Shown here in pieces: positions 10,985 to 19,623 of a DNA stretch of 20,371 bases. The notes beneath the pieces are model-generated. The model was not told the origin of the DNA and did no database searches. It saw only the letters and a list, made by a program, of their open reading frames with translations. Source of the DNA: Rhizophagus sp. LPA8_4_AMF (taxonomy: Eukaryota; Glomeromycota; Glomeromycetes; Glomerales; Glomeraceae); NCBI GenBank assembly GCA_021464525.1, contig JADRCO010001312.1:1-20371 (forward strand), in the 5' to 3' direction. Position 1 is the first letter of the stretch, and each line of letters starts with the position of its first letter. Made by a program: the position numbers and the translations under genes.

Positions 10985-11384
10985 TTTAGGCCATTTTCTG
11001 CCAAAGACGCTAAAGGTAAGGAACTGTCAGAAGTTTTGAAGATATGCTCTTGCATTTTTATTAGCTTTTTCTAATTCACTTATTTTCTAATCAGAATGAT
11101 TGACAATACCAAGATGATTCTGAATCACACATATCTTCTTTCAAATATAAAAGCAAATGATATAATGTCCCAAGTGACATTTTCCCAAATGTTTCTTCCT
11201 CAAGATCTTATATATTTTCATATAATATAGTAAGAATGGGGTGATAGGTCACATCAAGATCTCCCTGTATATCAATTAATTCTCCCACCAAATCAAATAA
11301 CAGCCCAAACGAATCTTCAAGTGTTTTTTCTTTTTTGCTTTGATTCAATGCTGTTTGATTTCTAATTTCAATAACACATGTAAG
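10985..11384 (-). pseudogene. Unrecognised broken coding stretch, minus strand
   Basis: The reverse strand reads as protein-like sequence with no long uninterrupted frame. From about 11372 downward: a Lys/Gln-rich start, then LFDLVGELIDIQGDLDV, an acidic run LEEETFGK and a Leu-rich LGTLYHLLLYLKEDM. After about 11090 a second frame continues as SELEKANKNARAYLQNF and FGRKWPKHI. The alternation of hydrophobic and charged residues supports a former helical protein. Stops interrupt both frames. I do not recognise the family and cannot place start or splice sites; an unseen intron could explain the frame change. It lies head to head with the broken gene at 11481. Confidence 0.45.
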
Positions 11385-11480
11385 TAATATTTAATATTAG
11401 CTATATTTTTTTTCGTGATATTTACACAATATATTTTTACAACAGCTCAACAACTATTCTCCTTATAGAGGTTTGATAAG

Positions 11481-12176
11481 ATGAAAGCACTCTTCGGCTT
11501 GAAGGCAGACGATTATAATGAACTACCTACCTATGTTAGAAGTGTTAAGAAAACGCCAGAAGAAATCCAAAATCAAGTTATAGGTGAATTTTTGAGATTG
11601 CACAAGACATCCTAACATATTACTAACGCCAACAAGGCGACCTGTTGTGAATATATTTCCCGTATCATTTATGGTGTAATATCAATATATAGAGGTGAAA
11701 TAAAGGTTTATTCTCAGTATGAAATCTCAGGAAGTCATGGCAAAAGTCCTGTTGATTGGGCTATAAAGATAGGGAATATCATTATCACAATCACCAAGAC
11801 GAAAAAAAAGGACATCAATCAAGGAATTGTACAGAATGCGATCCAACTGCAGACATCCATTCAGCACAACCCTAAAAAACATAGCTATAAAATGGCAGGT
11901 TTACAAGAAGATGTAATGTATGGAATTGTATCAACTGCTGTAGATTGAGTAATAATCAAACTAGTTTCGTCTAACTCTGAGAATAACAGCAAAGGGAAGG
12001 TGAAAGTGTTATTAAGTTTGTTGTCACCCTCTCTATTACTAATCAACAAGGTTGTATTGATCCATAATGACTTGGTAGAGCCTATTAAGGACTTGTTTGG
12101 GCAAATCAAGTGGGTGTTTGATAGCCAGATAGAATCGCAGGAATTATTGAAATGGGTAAAAACAGAAAATAAATAA
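11481..12176 (+). pseudogene. Broken Crinkler/restriction-nuclease-like gene (fossil)
   Basis: One frame gives about 230 residues from ATG 11481 to TAA 12176, with about two breaks. The middle part has the pattern of a restriction-enzyme-like (PD-(D/E)XK-type) fold as found in the C-terminal part of some Crinkler-type proteins: a PVDWAIK strand, a hydrophobic strand, then a Lys-rich turn and a QNAIQLQ helix. The later segment ED VMYGIV STAVD is also typical of such domains. Family placement is from memory of Rhizophagus proteins and is tentative. The length is that of a single domain, so a leader may be lost. It lies head to head with the minus-strand fragment at 10985-11384. Confidence 0.5.
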
Positions 12177-12658
12177 GATAGTCTTATTTTTTTCAAAAAA
12201 ATAATAGGTTATTTGCATGTATTAAGAAGATTATTTAGAAAGACATGTTAGCTGTTAGCGAAATAGCTGTAAATATTTTTATTTGAAACGTTAGGAATTA
12301 GGAACATGTTAGTTAACTGGTAAGTTACATTGAGAAACTTTTCATTTGTTTGTTTTTTTTTAATAAATTTTAATTAATATTTTTCTATTTTAGATTATTC
12401 GTTATATTTTTTACATTTAAAATTTATCTTTTTATTAATTCTATAGAACATGCAATAATATATGAAAATGCAATAATATAAAAAATAAATAAATAAATAC
12501 AATATATTTTGTTAATAATTAATAAAAAATAATAAATAAATATCTCTAAGGATTCTTTTCTAATTCCTATCCTTAGGGATTTTATGAATATTTTAATTTC
12601 AAAGATCCGCTGAGGTGAAGAAAGATCTACACATATCCTTACTAATTATAGAAAATAA
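12177..12658. other. AT-rich spacer
   Basis: No gene seen. It includes a repeat of ATGCAATAATAT (about 12450-12480), TAAA-type low complexity near 12480-12540 and a small hairpin at 12546-12576. Confidence 0.55.
12546..12576. repeat. Short hairpin CTAAGGAT / ATCCTTAG
   Basis: Perfect 8-bp stem (12546-12553 and 12569-12576), extended by near-matches, around a 15-base loop. It could be a decayed terminator-like or MITE end; function unknown. Confidence 0.5.
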
Positions 12659-13066
12659 GGATTCCCATGTGGATTCAGACTCCAAAAATATTACCGATAT
12701 AAGGAACCTATTATCAAATATCGTCCTCCTTTCTTAAACGGATTAGAACTTGATGCTTTCTTCCAAAAATATCAAATTGCATTAGAGATGCAAGGGGCTC
12801 AACATTGGCTTCATAGTACTAGCTGGTATAAGGATATTAAAAAACTCAAAGATATTGTTAATCGTGATCAGAAAAAATGATGTATATATCAAGATAAAGG
12901 AATTTCCCTTCTTGAGGTATGGTACGATAAAAAACTGGAAATTGTTATTCCTAAAAGGATACAAAAAATCAAGGAGTTTGTTGGTCTAGTATCCAAAAGT
13001 TTTGATATTCAGACTATATCCTATAAAACATTAATCCCGAATATCTGGATTGGTATGCCAAATTAA
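12659..13066 (+). pseudogene. Vsr-like PD-(D/E)XK endonuclease domain, interrupted
   Basis: The frame has one stop, TGA at 12878-12880, which fits CGA (Arg) or TGG. Visible in order: KYRPPFLNGLELDAFF, with Asp in LELDAF; QKYQIALEMQGAQHW, with Glu in ALEMQG followed by the QH pair; a basic helix ending in VNRDQKK; then GISLLEVWYD and VIPKRIQ. This succession (D, then E-x-QG-x-QH, then RD..K, then a hydrophobic strand) is that of Vsr-type nuclease folds in mismatch-repair nucleases and homing-endonuclease-linked proteins. Both acidic positions are kept. No clear start codon; an upstream exon or an N-terminal zinc-finger part is probably missing or in another frame (12615-12720 reads SLLIIENKDSHVDSDS in a different frame). 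Confidence 0.6.
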
Positions 13067-13431
13067 CTGGTTTACCAAGCGTTTTGACAGATAAAATTCG
13101 CTCCAAATTATATAAAACATATAAGAAAGAAACTGGAAATGAACCATGGCAATTACCAAAAGCTGTGATAGATATGTCAGCAGAACCTCAAGCCTCTGAT
13201 TTCAAGCCTATCACTTTCGAAGCCAGACCCGATCCAGGATTATTTATCAAATCCATCTTAGAGCACTTCCCATACTTGAAATTCCGAAATAGTTTTAGAG
13301 GGATTGATAATTATAATTTTGCATCACCTCAGCCGTGGAGCTCACCATGTCCTATTTGTGATGGAAAACATGGGAATTATGGATTACATGGTGAGTGGTA
13401 TAGAAATAAAACGGAATATTGTCTTACTTGA
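13027..13431 (+). pseudogene. Continuation of the Vsr-like gene: helical part and possible zinc ribbon
   Basis: This frame is open for about 134 codons after the TAA at 13024-13026 and overlaps the end of the preceding stretch in a shifted frame. It reads NINPEYLDWYAKLTGLP, then DKIRSKLYKTYKKETGNEPW (basic helix), a Pro-rich linker, and CPICDGKHGN...HGEWYRNK...YC before TGA 13429-13431. The CXXC and a later Cys/His set suggest a zinc ribbon whose last ligands lie at or past the stop. I read both stretches as one former gene with a frame change near 13020-13065, but a second gene or an intron cannot be excluded. Function unknown. Confidence 0.5.
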
Positions 13432-13682
13432 TTCACTTCAAGCAATAAATTCAGGTTCGCGAGTGTAGCATAGAACTTATCATGTACAGCAAACTACCAT
13501 AGTTCTGCACTTGTTTTATTTATTTATTTTATAAACCAACTCGCTTATCACCTGATATGTTGCTCCAATTTCTACTGCGTCCTTGTGACATCAGAATGCC
13601 ATCAACCGTGTAACCTGATACTCCAAGCTATAGCACGTGATCAACTTGTATAATAATCATATGGCTTGAAAAAAAAATCTTT
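13432..13682. other. Spacer between the nuclease-like genes
   Basis: No gene seen. It may hold the promoter of the spliced gene that follows, but no TATA-like box is clear. CACGTGATC at 13635-13643 resembles the end motif of MITE 1. Confidence 0.4.
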
Positions 13683-16174
13683 TTGCAAAATCTTCGCCCG
13701 AGTATTATCCTGGTTACTTTGATAAGTTTCGTGACTCAACCTGCCCTCCTAAATTTCTCTTCTAAACTTATGATCTTTCCAGCTCTTCTCAATTACTTGA
13801 ACGATCACACAAGCTGGTCGTATTATGAGTTTCTAACTCTCTATTGTGAAGTGATTATATCTTCACCTCCCTTTTCGGATGAGTGGAACGGACTCGACGG
13901 CTCCTGGACACGCAGGTTCCTAAAAAAAGCGGAAGACCTCAAACCAGAAGAACTTGAGGATTTAAAAGTCAAGGTATCTTTTTCTCTTGTTTAATCTAGG
14001 GAGCTTCTGATCAGTCTGCGTCCTGGCCCAAGTGATGGTGGTGGCACTCCTGATCAGTCTGCGTCCCGACTCAGGAGTATCAGTCTGCGTCCTGAGCCTC
14101 ACCATTGCGAATCTGCATTTTCTTGAGGTTGTTATTTGCTGTAAGCTTGCCATTATTGCCTTTCCTGCAACAGGTGGATCTTGAACGTTCAGGCCAAAGG
14201 TTACAGCCTTATTGGGAGAGTGTGATCCATAAACGGATAAAGGTAATTTAAACTTTTTATTTCACGTCCTTTCATTCTTATTGACCTTGTCCAATATGCA
14301 AAATAGTTGGCAGTGAAACGTACCCACATTCTTGGAAGCCTTCAACTTTTAGATGAAGCTGGAAAATATAATGTTGATGATCTCTCGTCGGAAGGATTTT
14401 CGGACTCCTTACCCATTGATGCATCATCATCTACGTCCAAACACACTTTAGATAGCACAATACCAACTTCTTCCAAAAGGACTAAGAAGGTTAGTACAGA
14501 ATAAAATCTGTAGATAACACAAAAATATCACTAATATTTTTTGATATGTAGTTTAATAAAGATGGATCTCTGGAAAGCTCAGAACAACATCTGCAATATT
14601 CGCCTCATGATACACAAAATGCCGGAGATGATCATACACCACCCCCTCCTTACAACAATTCACGTAGTGCTGAATCAAATGAACACGCTTTGGATAATTT
14701 GGTAGAAAGTGATATAGAAGAGATTGAAATAGATGAGGAAGACGAAATCAAGAATCTTACAGAGGTATTTTGGTATTTGCTATATTTTATGTATAGTAAC
14801 TATCTTCACTCATACTTGATCTCCTAGGATGAGATTGAAGTTCGAAATAAGATAATCAAAGTTTTGGTTAGATGTCAAGACAAAGAAAAAAATCGAAAAA
14901 ATCTCACATGACATCAATATATCTTAATAATATAATGGATCTGACTGATATAAAGATACGCAAAGAAGTCGAAAAGTCCTTAACCGAAGATCAGCTTTTA
15001 TGATTTAACAAGATCCTTAAAAGACAGATTTCAAGCCAAACTGATGAGTTCAAAAAATATTTGAATCAATTTACTGGAGTTGTATGCAATAGAGCTCAAA
15101 TCCCAACTCTAGTTCGCAAATCTTTTGTTTCAGGAAGATTTGACTCTTATTACTACGAAGACTATGATATTGCTCACCAAATACTTGAGCACTGGTAATT
15201 TTGTATGCATGTTCATATTCGTTTAATCGATTTTGTTAATATTAACCTTTCTGTAAATAGCGCTATCCGGTTAGAAGCTCCGATGAGCTATGAATCCAAT
15301 GGTTTTAATTTAGAACGAACTTTTGCAATAGACACTATAATCTACATTTTAAATCGGTTATTCAAGATGCATCAGGATGTTCTAGATAGCGGATGGTAAG
15401 AATCTATTTTAAATTTTAAAGTAGACTAGCTTTCAGTTAATTATTTTTTTTTATTTAGGATTGAATTGACGACTCCTCACACTAACCGTCATAAATTCGA
15501 TGGATTATTTAAAGTGTTAAGAACAAAACTGAATAATCAAGTTATAGCAGTTGTCGAATTTTCAGGTGGCAGAAAGGCATCCTCAACTAAAGAAAACAGT
15601 GACCATGTTAAATTGTGTCGAAATGCGATGAGGATTCTAAATTCCATATTGCAAACCATACCGAGGGAAACGGCGCGAATCTACTTGATACAATTTGTCA
15701 GTAAGTATTTTTATTAAAGTCTGAGTAATAAGAAAAGTGCGAATTGTTACATACTTCTAAAAATTTTTTTATAGACAGCTATCTTAGGATTGAGTATTTG
15801 ATCCGCCCCTTACCATCAGTGTATCTTCTTGACCATTTTATATTTACTAAAGTACCCGAGGCCTTTCGCGACTTTGAAAAATTTGCCAAAGATATGGTGG
15901 AATTGACGTATTGGCAGGTATGGGCTTATACAGTAAGTTGTTCGAATTTCCTTTTTATAGTAGTTAATCTTAATCAATATAGGCGGATGTCTTATTCACG
16001 GCTAAGGAAATAAGCAAAATCCCTTACACAGCTGAAAGAAATAATGTCTGCACAACTCCACTAGAAGATTCACCAAGAAAGGTTAAAAAGAAAGTCACAA
16101 AGAAAGATAATGATGATTCATATCCTGAATCGCCATGTCCTAGGTTACCAGGCTCGCCATTGCCATTGATATAA
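13683..16174 (+). CDS. Multi-exon gene with KFDG...EFSGG domain, probably decayed
   Basis: Nine exons can be read, joined by GT-AG introns whose phases agree: to 13973; 14174-14242; 14307-14489; 14552-14764; 14828-15194; 15261-15395; 15459-15700; 15775-15917; 15983-16174. The protein has a start region near 13683-13973, a Ser/Thr-rich and acidic middle (EEIEIDEEDEIKNL), a conserved C-terminal region (LEAPMSYESNG; WIELTTPHTNRHKFDGLF; VIAVVEFSGGRKAS; YLIRPLPSVYLLDHF) and a Lys-rich tail. The KFDG Asp followed by a strand ending in Glu resembles a restriction-enzyme-like core, but no Lys follows the Glu, so nuclease activity is uncertain. Defects: a one-base loss in an A-run near 14886 in exon 5 and TGA at 15001-15003 (CGA or TGG expected). 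The start is unclear: a different frame at 13682-13760 (YYPGYFDKFRDSTCPP) also looks coding. Confidence 0.65.
13974..14173 (+). other. Intron 1 of the multi-exon gene, enlarged
   Basis: Begins GTATCT and ends CAACAG. At 200 bp it is about three times longer than the other seven introns (62-74 bp). The extra length is largely the GTCTGCGTCC repeat block. Confidence 0.6.
14009..14096 (+). repeat. Three-copy intronic repeat ATCAGTCTGCGTCC
   Basis: The unit ATCAGTCTGCGTCC(T/C)G occurs three times at uneven spacing, GC-rich against its surroundings. Between copies, ACTCCTGA (14046-14053) and TCAGGAGT (14071-14078) form a perfect 8-bp stem enclosing one repeat unit. Confidence 0.7.
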
Positions 16175-16692
16175 AGATATTTGCATTTAGCTTTTATCTG
16201 AGTATCCATTGCGTTGGCGCGGAGGAAATACATAACTGATAACTGAATTTTTTATGGTTTAACTTTGTGTCTTTGCAATCTTGCTGTTTGTGTATTCATA
16301 TAACATGTCTATCACGGCTTATGCTGTAATGCTGTAATTTTCTTACGATAATGTACTACGCCACATGATTCATTTGTCAGAAAAGAATAGATTTTCGTTC
16401 ACGTGTATTTTCAAACATATATTAATAAAGTATTTATGTATCGGGTTTATCCTACTAAATTTAATATAAATGTACTTTTTGCCGAACATCACGGAAAATA
16501 ATTTTCCAAGACGTTTAGATTATCCCTGCACCATTTCTTCTGCGCAACATGTGGGTGGCTTAGACGGTCATGTGGACCGATCACCTGAAATGCGCAGTAC
16601 AGTATCGGTAAAATTCTTGCCGAATTTGTTTCTTTTTTTCCGAACCCGCATTGCGTTGTAACGTCATTGAAATCTTAGCGGTAGATCCCATA

Positions 16693-16737
16693 CTTCTATT
16701 GGCTAGAGTCTTCATGGTTATCATATGACATAGCATG
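16693..16737 (+). repeat. Promoter-like direct repeat, copy 1
   Basis: CTTCTATTGGCTAGAGTCTTCATGGTTATCATATGA-type sequence, related to 16933-16988. It contains ATTGG, an inverted CCAAT box. Confidence 0.55.
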
Positions 16738-16932
16738 TATCACAAGCTACAGTAAAACTCCCAATTTATTTCACATGTATTTTTTATACATATTCCCCCA
16801 TGATTTAATAATAACCGATCATAAATAAAAAAAAGAGAAAATTATTTTTTACTAATTGCTTATTTATTATGCCATATAAATGATAAGCAAAGTGTATTAT
16901 ATATAACGAATATGATTAATTGGTAAATCCTG

Positions 16933-16988
16933 CTTCTATTGGTTGGAAGTGAGAAGAATCTTCATGATTATTATATGATACAGTATGC
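16933..16988 (+). repeat. Promoter-like direct repeat, copy 2
   Basis: CTTCTATTGG, then TCTTCATG and ATATGATA in the same order as copy 1, with about 11 extra bases in the middle. It lies 120-180 bp before the RING gene, a position fit for an upstream regulatory element with a CCAAT box (ATTGG). Confidence 0.55.
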
Positions 16989-17040
16989 TAACTTATTTTC
17001 TTTTCCAGCTTATCAATTCAACCCTTACCATGGCACCGTA

Positions 17041-17050
17041 ATTATAAATA
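17041..17050 (+). promoter_or_regulatory. TATA-like box of the RING gene
   Basis: ATTATAAATA lies about 60-70 bp before ATG 17110 and downstream of the CCAAT-containing repeat. Order and spacing fit a eukaryotic core promoter; a shorter frame starting at ATG 17058 ends after 22 codons. Confidence 0.45.
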
Positions 17051-17109
17051 GGCTAACATGGATTTTTTCATCTTAATGGCATTCCAGGAATCGATCGCAT
17101 TTATTTCTA

Positions 17110-17810
17110 ATGAGTTTGGGTCATAGAGTGGCTTCCAATCTTTTCTCTGAACCTCCCCAGAGAGCTGAACCTTGTTTGAATTGCAAACAAAAAATTATAG
17201 ACTCACATGTGATGTTCTGATGTAGCCATACCTTTCACATTAGATGTTGTCATGCAAATTCAGAACAGTGCTCAGAGTGCTGAAGCAATGTTATCGAACA
17301 GCTTGAAAAACTTGGTTGGAAAAATATGAGTAGAGAAGAAAGATTGTTAGCTTTTATATATGAGGTGTCAACTGAAGTGATGGAAATTGATTACAATTCA
17401 TCAGAAGTAATCTCTTAGGATCAGTTTTCAATGATTCTACAAAAATTATCTCAAAAGTTGGCAAGGTCGATTCCTATACCATCTATTGCTATTACGAATT
17501 TGGCTTAGCAGTAATCAATCATCTCAATGAATTAATAGAACAAGGGCAGAAGAGTGCACAACATAAGTTAAATACAAAGGTTCAGAGATATTTACCAGCT
17601 GGTACTTCTCTAGCTGTAGCAAAAGATAAAATTAAAAAGTCTAGAAAAATGGTTGATATTTTTGGTCCTATAGGTCCATTTAGAATTCGTTACATTCGTT
17701 CATTTTCTGTAGACCAGTTCTCATATTTTACAGAAGATGATAGCAACTTCATAAAAGCAAAATTAGCAAACCCTGGGACGTCACTCACACCATGCATCCA
17801 TAATTCATGA
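17110..17810 (+). pseudogene. RING-H2 finger protein gene, decayed
   Basis: RING-H2 domains usually recruit E2 enzymes in ubiquitin ligases. From ATG 17110 the protein shows CLNC (from 17173), CSHTFHIRC and CSEC (to 17280), matching C-x2-C ... C-x-H-x2-H-x2-C ... C-x2-C with all eight ligands present. A helical linker follows (NVIEQLEKLGWKNMSREERL). Near 17460 the frame changes, and a second conserved-looking part reads VDSYTIYCYYEFGLAVINHL, a basic helix with KDKIKKSRKMVDIFGPIG, and RYIRSFSVDQFSYF, ending TGA 17808-17810. Stops: TGA before CSHTF and after CSEC, TAG in EVIS*DQF. I recall this RING plus C-terminal pairing as frequent in Rhizophagus; that is unchecked. No intron seen. Confidence 0.65.
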
Positions 17811-17823
17811 ATTATTTTTTACC

Positions 17824-17860
17824 TTTATGTCTTTATGTCTTTTTTATGTCTTTTTATGTT
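17824..17860 (+). repeat. TTTATGTCT short repeat, four copies
   Basis: CTTTATGTCTTTATGTC with two more TTTTTATGT units, just after the RING gene stop. Likely slippage in the 3' untranslated region. Confidence 0.65.
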
Positions 17861-17862
17861 AT

Positions 17863-18354
17863 ACGTATAATGATATGTTACACTTCCCTTCAATAGAAAC
17901 TCTTAGCATGTGGTCTCATAACTGACGTGAGATTATACTAGATAATTTTGTAAATATGTCATTTTTTCTTTCAGTAGTTATTTTTAGTCTGTGTGACCTT
18001 TTTTTTTCTCATAATTGATAAATAGGAAGATAATAGATAAATTTGTAGTGAATGGAGGATAACAAATCTTATATGTCAAACTCTCATATGTCTGAATATT
18101 CAAGCACTTAGCTTTTTTTTCAGCTTAGCCAGTCATGATATTCAATAAAAGTACTTTTCATTTTTAAATGTATTTTACAAAGTTTTATTATATACTGATC
18201 GGTCCTAAAGAAATTTCATAATATATATTCTAACATACTATCTACTATCCATAAAAGTGACAGTATAAATCAATTAAGTATTATTTACAGTTATGAAAAA
18301 TAATAGCTAGTCTAAAATTCACTATTGATGTATCTATTCTATATTAAAAAAGAT
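17863..18354. other. AT-rich spacer between convergent genes
   Basis: No coding sequence or structured element recognised. It separates the 3' ends of the RING gene (plus) and the Myb-like gene (minus). Confidence 0.55.
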
Positions 18355-18360
18355 TTTATT
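18355..18360 (-). terminator. Polyadenylation signal of the Myb-like gene
   Basis: AATAAA on the minus strand, about 48 bases after the stop codon complement at 18408-18410. Confidence 0.45.
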
Positions 18361-18407
18361 CTTCTCGCCCATCTGTTACTTCACCATAATTGTTATTGAT
18401 AGTAACA

Positions 18408-19092
18408 TTAATGATGTTCGCATGTTGTAAGAAGGATGGGAGAGTAGCTAGGAGTAGTAGACCTAAAAGATGCAGATACTTCCATAGATGGCATTACTGG
18501 TCTTGACACTAGAAGGAATATCTCGAATAAATCTACAATATCTGATGTTTGCTCAGATCTAGTGTTTGATGAGTAAGATAATGAACTCGTTCTACTTGAT
18601 CCCTAAACACTTTCACTGCACGTTCGTCTAAATGGTGATTCTGGTAAATAAAAATAGATGTTATTAATGATAAAAAAACTTCTTGAAAAATTTTGTTTGA
18701 AAGCATACCAGGCTTTAGCCAGAACTTTGTTGAGAATTCTTCATAAATCTCTTCTCTAATTAGGCTCCTTTTATTTCCAGTTCCTTTTTTATATTTTTCT
18801 GCCATCTAAAAAAATAATAAGTAAATTGACTGGACAGATTTTCATAGAAGACAAGTGGGTAGTCCAAGAGGATCCTATGCTACTTACATAAAAAGCTTTC
18901 ATAAAACCTAAGAATTTTTTATGGCAGGCTTCACCAGTGAAGTAATTAGTATTTTCTTGATCATTTATTTTTTCTGCAAATCTCATTCCAAAAGATAGTT
19001 TTCTTTTTATTTATAGTAGCGTGATACTCTGCATTTCTATATTTTCATTCGTCAATAAGAATAATGTGAAATTAGGCATCAGAGAACTCCAT
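18408..19092 (-). pseudogene. Myb/trihelix-type DNA-binding protein gene, decayed
   Basis: Three exons on the minus strand: 19092-18888, 18805-18709, 18640-18408, with introns of 82 bp (GTAAGT...TTTTAG) and 68 bp (GTATGC...TACCAG). The protein starts MEFSDA, then ILIDE, KYRNAEYHATINKK, FWNEIC, TGEACHKKFLGFMKAFY, KKGTGNKRSL and YEEFSTKFWLKPG: the three-helix Myb/SANT-like pattern with aromatic residues at helix ends and the FTG.xC.KKF signature of trihelix-type factors. The last exon is Ser-rich (GSSRTSSLSYSSN), as in a disordered tail. Defects: TAA after MEFSDA, TGA before KYRN (CGA likely), TAG in ESV*GSS (CAG likely), and one extra A in the A-run near 18970. It would bind DNA; target unknown. 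Confidence 0.65.
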
Positions 19093-19252
19093 AGTTGATT
19101 CTTTTTACATGGTGAGAAGATTCTCTAGGAGTCTGTTTTATAAAACAATATCGAGTGATGTGTTAGGTTATTGTAAGGCAAATTAATTGATCAATGTAAT
19201 GATTTAATCAAATAATAACAGTAGCTTAACTATCATTAAGGGAGGTGAAATT

Positions 19253-19266
19253 TGATTGGCCAATCA
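19253..19266. promoter_or_regulatory. 14-bp palindrome with two opposed CCAAT boxes
   Basis: TGATTGGCCAATCA is a perfect palindrome holding CCAAT on both strands. It lies about 165 bp upstream of the Myb-like gene start, a usual distance for a CCAAT box bound by the HAP/NF-Y complex. Confidence 0.5.
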
Positions 19267-19309
19267 TCTCATGATTTATAGAAACCCTAAGGAACTGGCA
19301 GGGAACTAG

Positions 19310-19342
19310 GTGATACATGTGATTTGATATACCTTGTATCAC
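19310..19342. repeat. Short hairpin GTGATACATG / CTTGTATCAC
   Basis: Arms 19310-19319 and 19333-19342 pair at 9 of 10 positions around a 13-base loop. Function unknown. Confidence 0.5.
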
Positions 19343-19623
19343 AAACTGATTTAGCTGAGGCGCTGTGCATATGCATGTAAATATAAATTAGCTTAGCCAA
19401 GAGATAACCCTATATAAATCTCCAATCAAATAAAAAATGAATTTAAATTTAGCAATATGTAGTCTCACTAAATCAGCTACAAATCAATAAAGTTGCTTAT
19501 AAAAATAAATCTGTTATTTATTTGAGTATAATATTGTTAAAATAGCTAAAATTACCAAAAATACTATAAAACAATAAATCGTTATAATCTATCATAATCT
19601 ACTAAAATACTAATATAGATCTT
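19343..19623. other. AT-rich spacer
   Basis: No gene recognised. It includes the palindrome TGCATATGCA near 19367 and A/T-rich low-complexity sequence from 19500. Confidence 0.5.

Larger units (their letters stand above)
16175..17039. other. Spacer: 3' end of the spliced gene and upstream region of the RING gene
   Basis: No gene is supported. A polyadenylation signal AATAAA at 16424-16429 suits the spliced gene, about 250 bases after its stop. ATGCTGTA is duplicated in tandem near 16321-16336. An imperfect hairpin (TTGCTTATTTAT / ATAAATGATAAGCAA) lies at about 16856-16895. Confidence 0.5.

Noticed and set aside
11885-12964. Minus-strand open frames at 11885-12196 and 12782-12964
   Set aside because: They are antisense shadows of plus-strand nuclease-like coding sequence.
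13962-14153. Minus-strand open frame over intron 1
   Set aside because: Its apparent content comes from the GTCTGCGTCC repeat; the plus-strand splice model explains the region.
16024-16233. Minus-strand open frame of 69 codons
   Set aside because: It is antisense to the last exon of the spliced gene, which fits in phase.
16470-16661. Open frame of 63 codons
   Set aside because: No protein-like pattern, no neighbouring exon or promoter; less AT-rich sequence alone explains its length.
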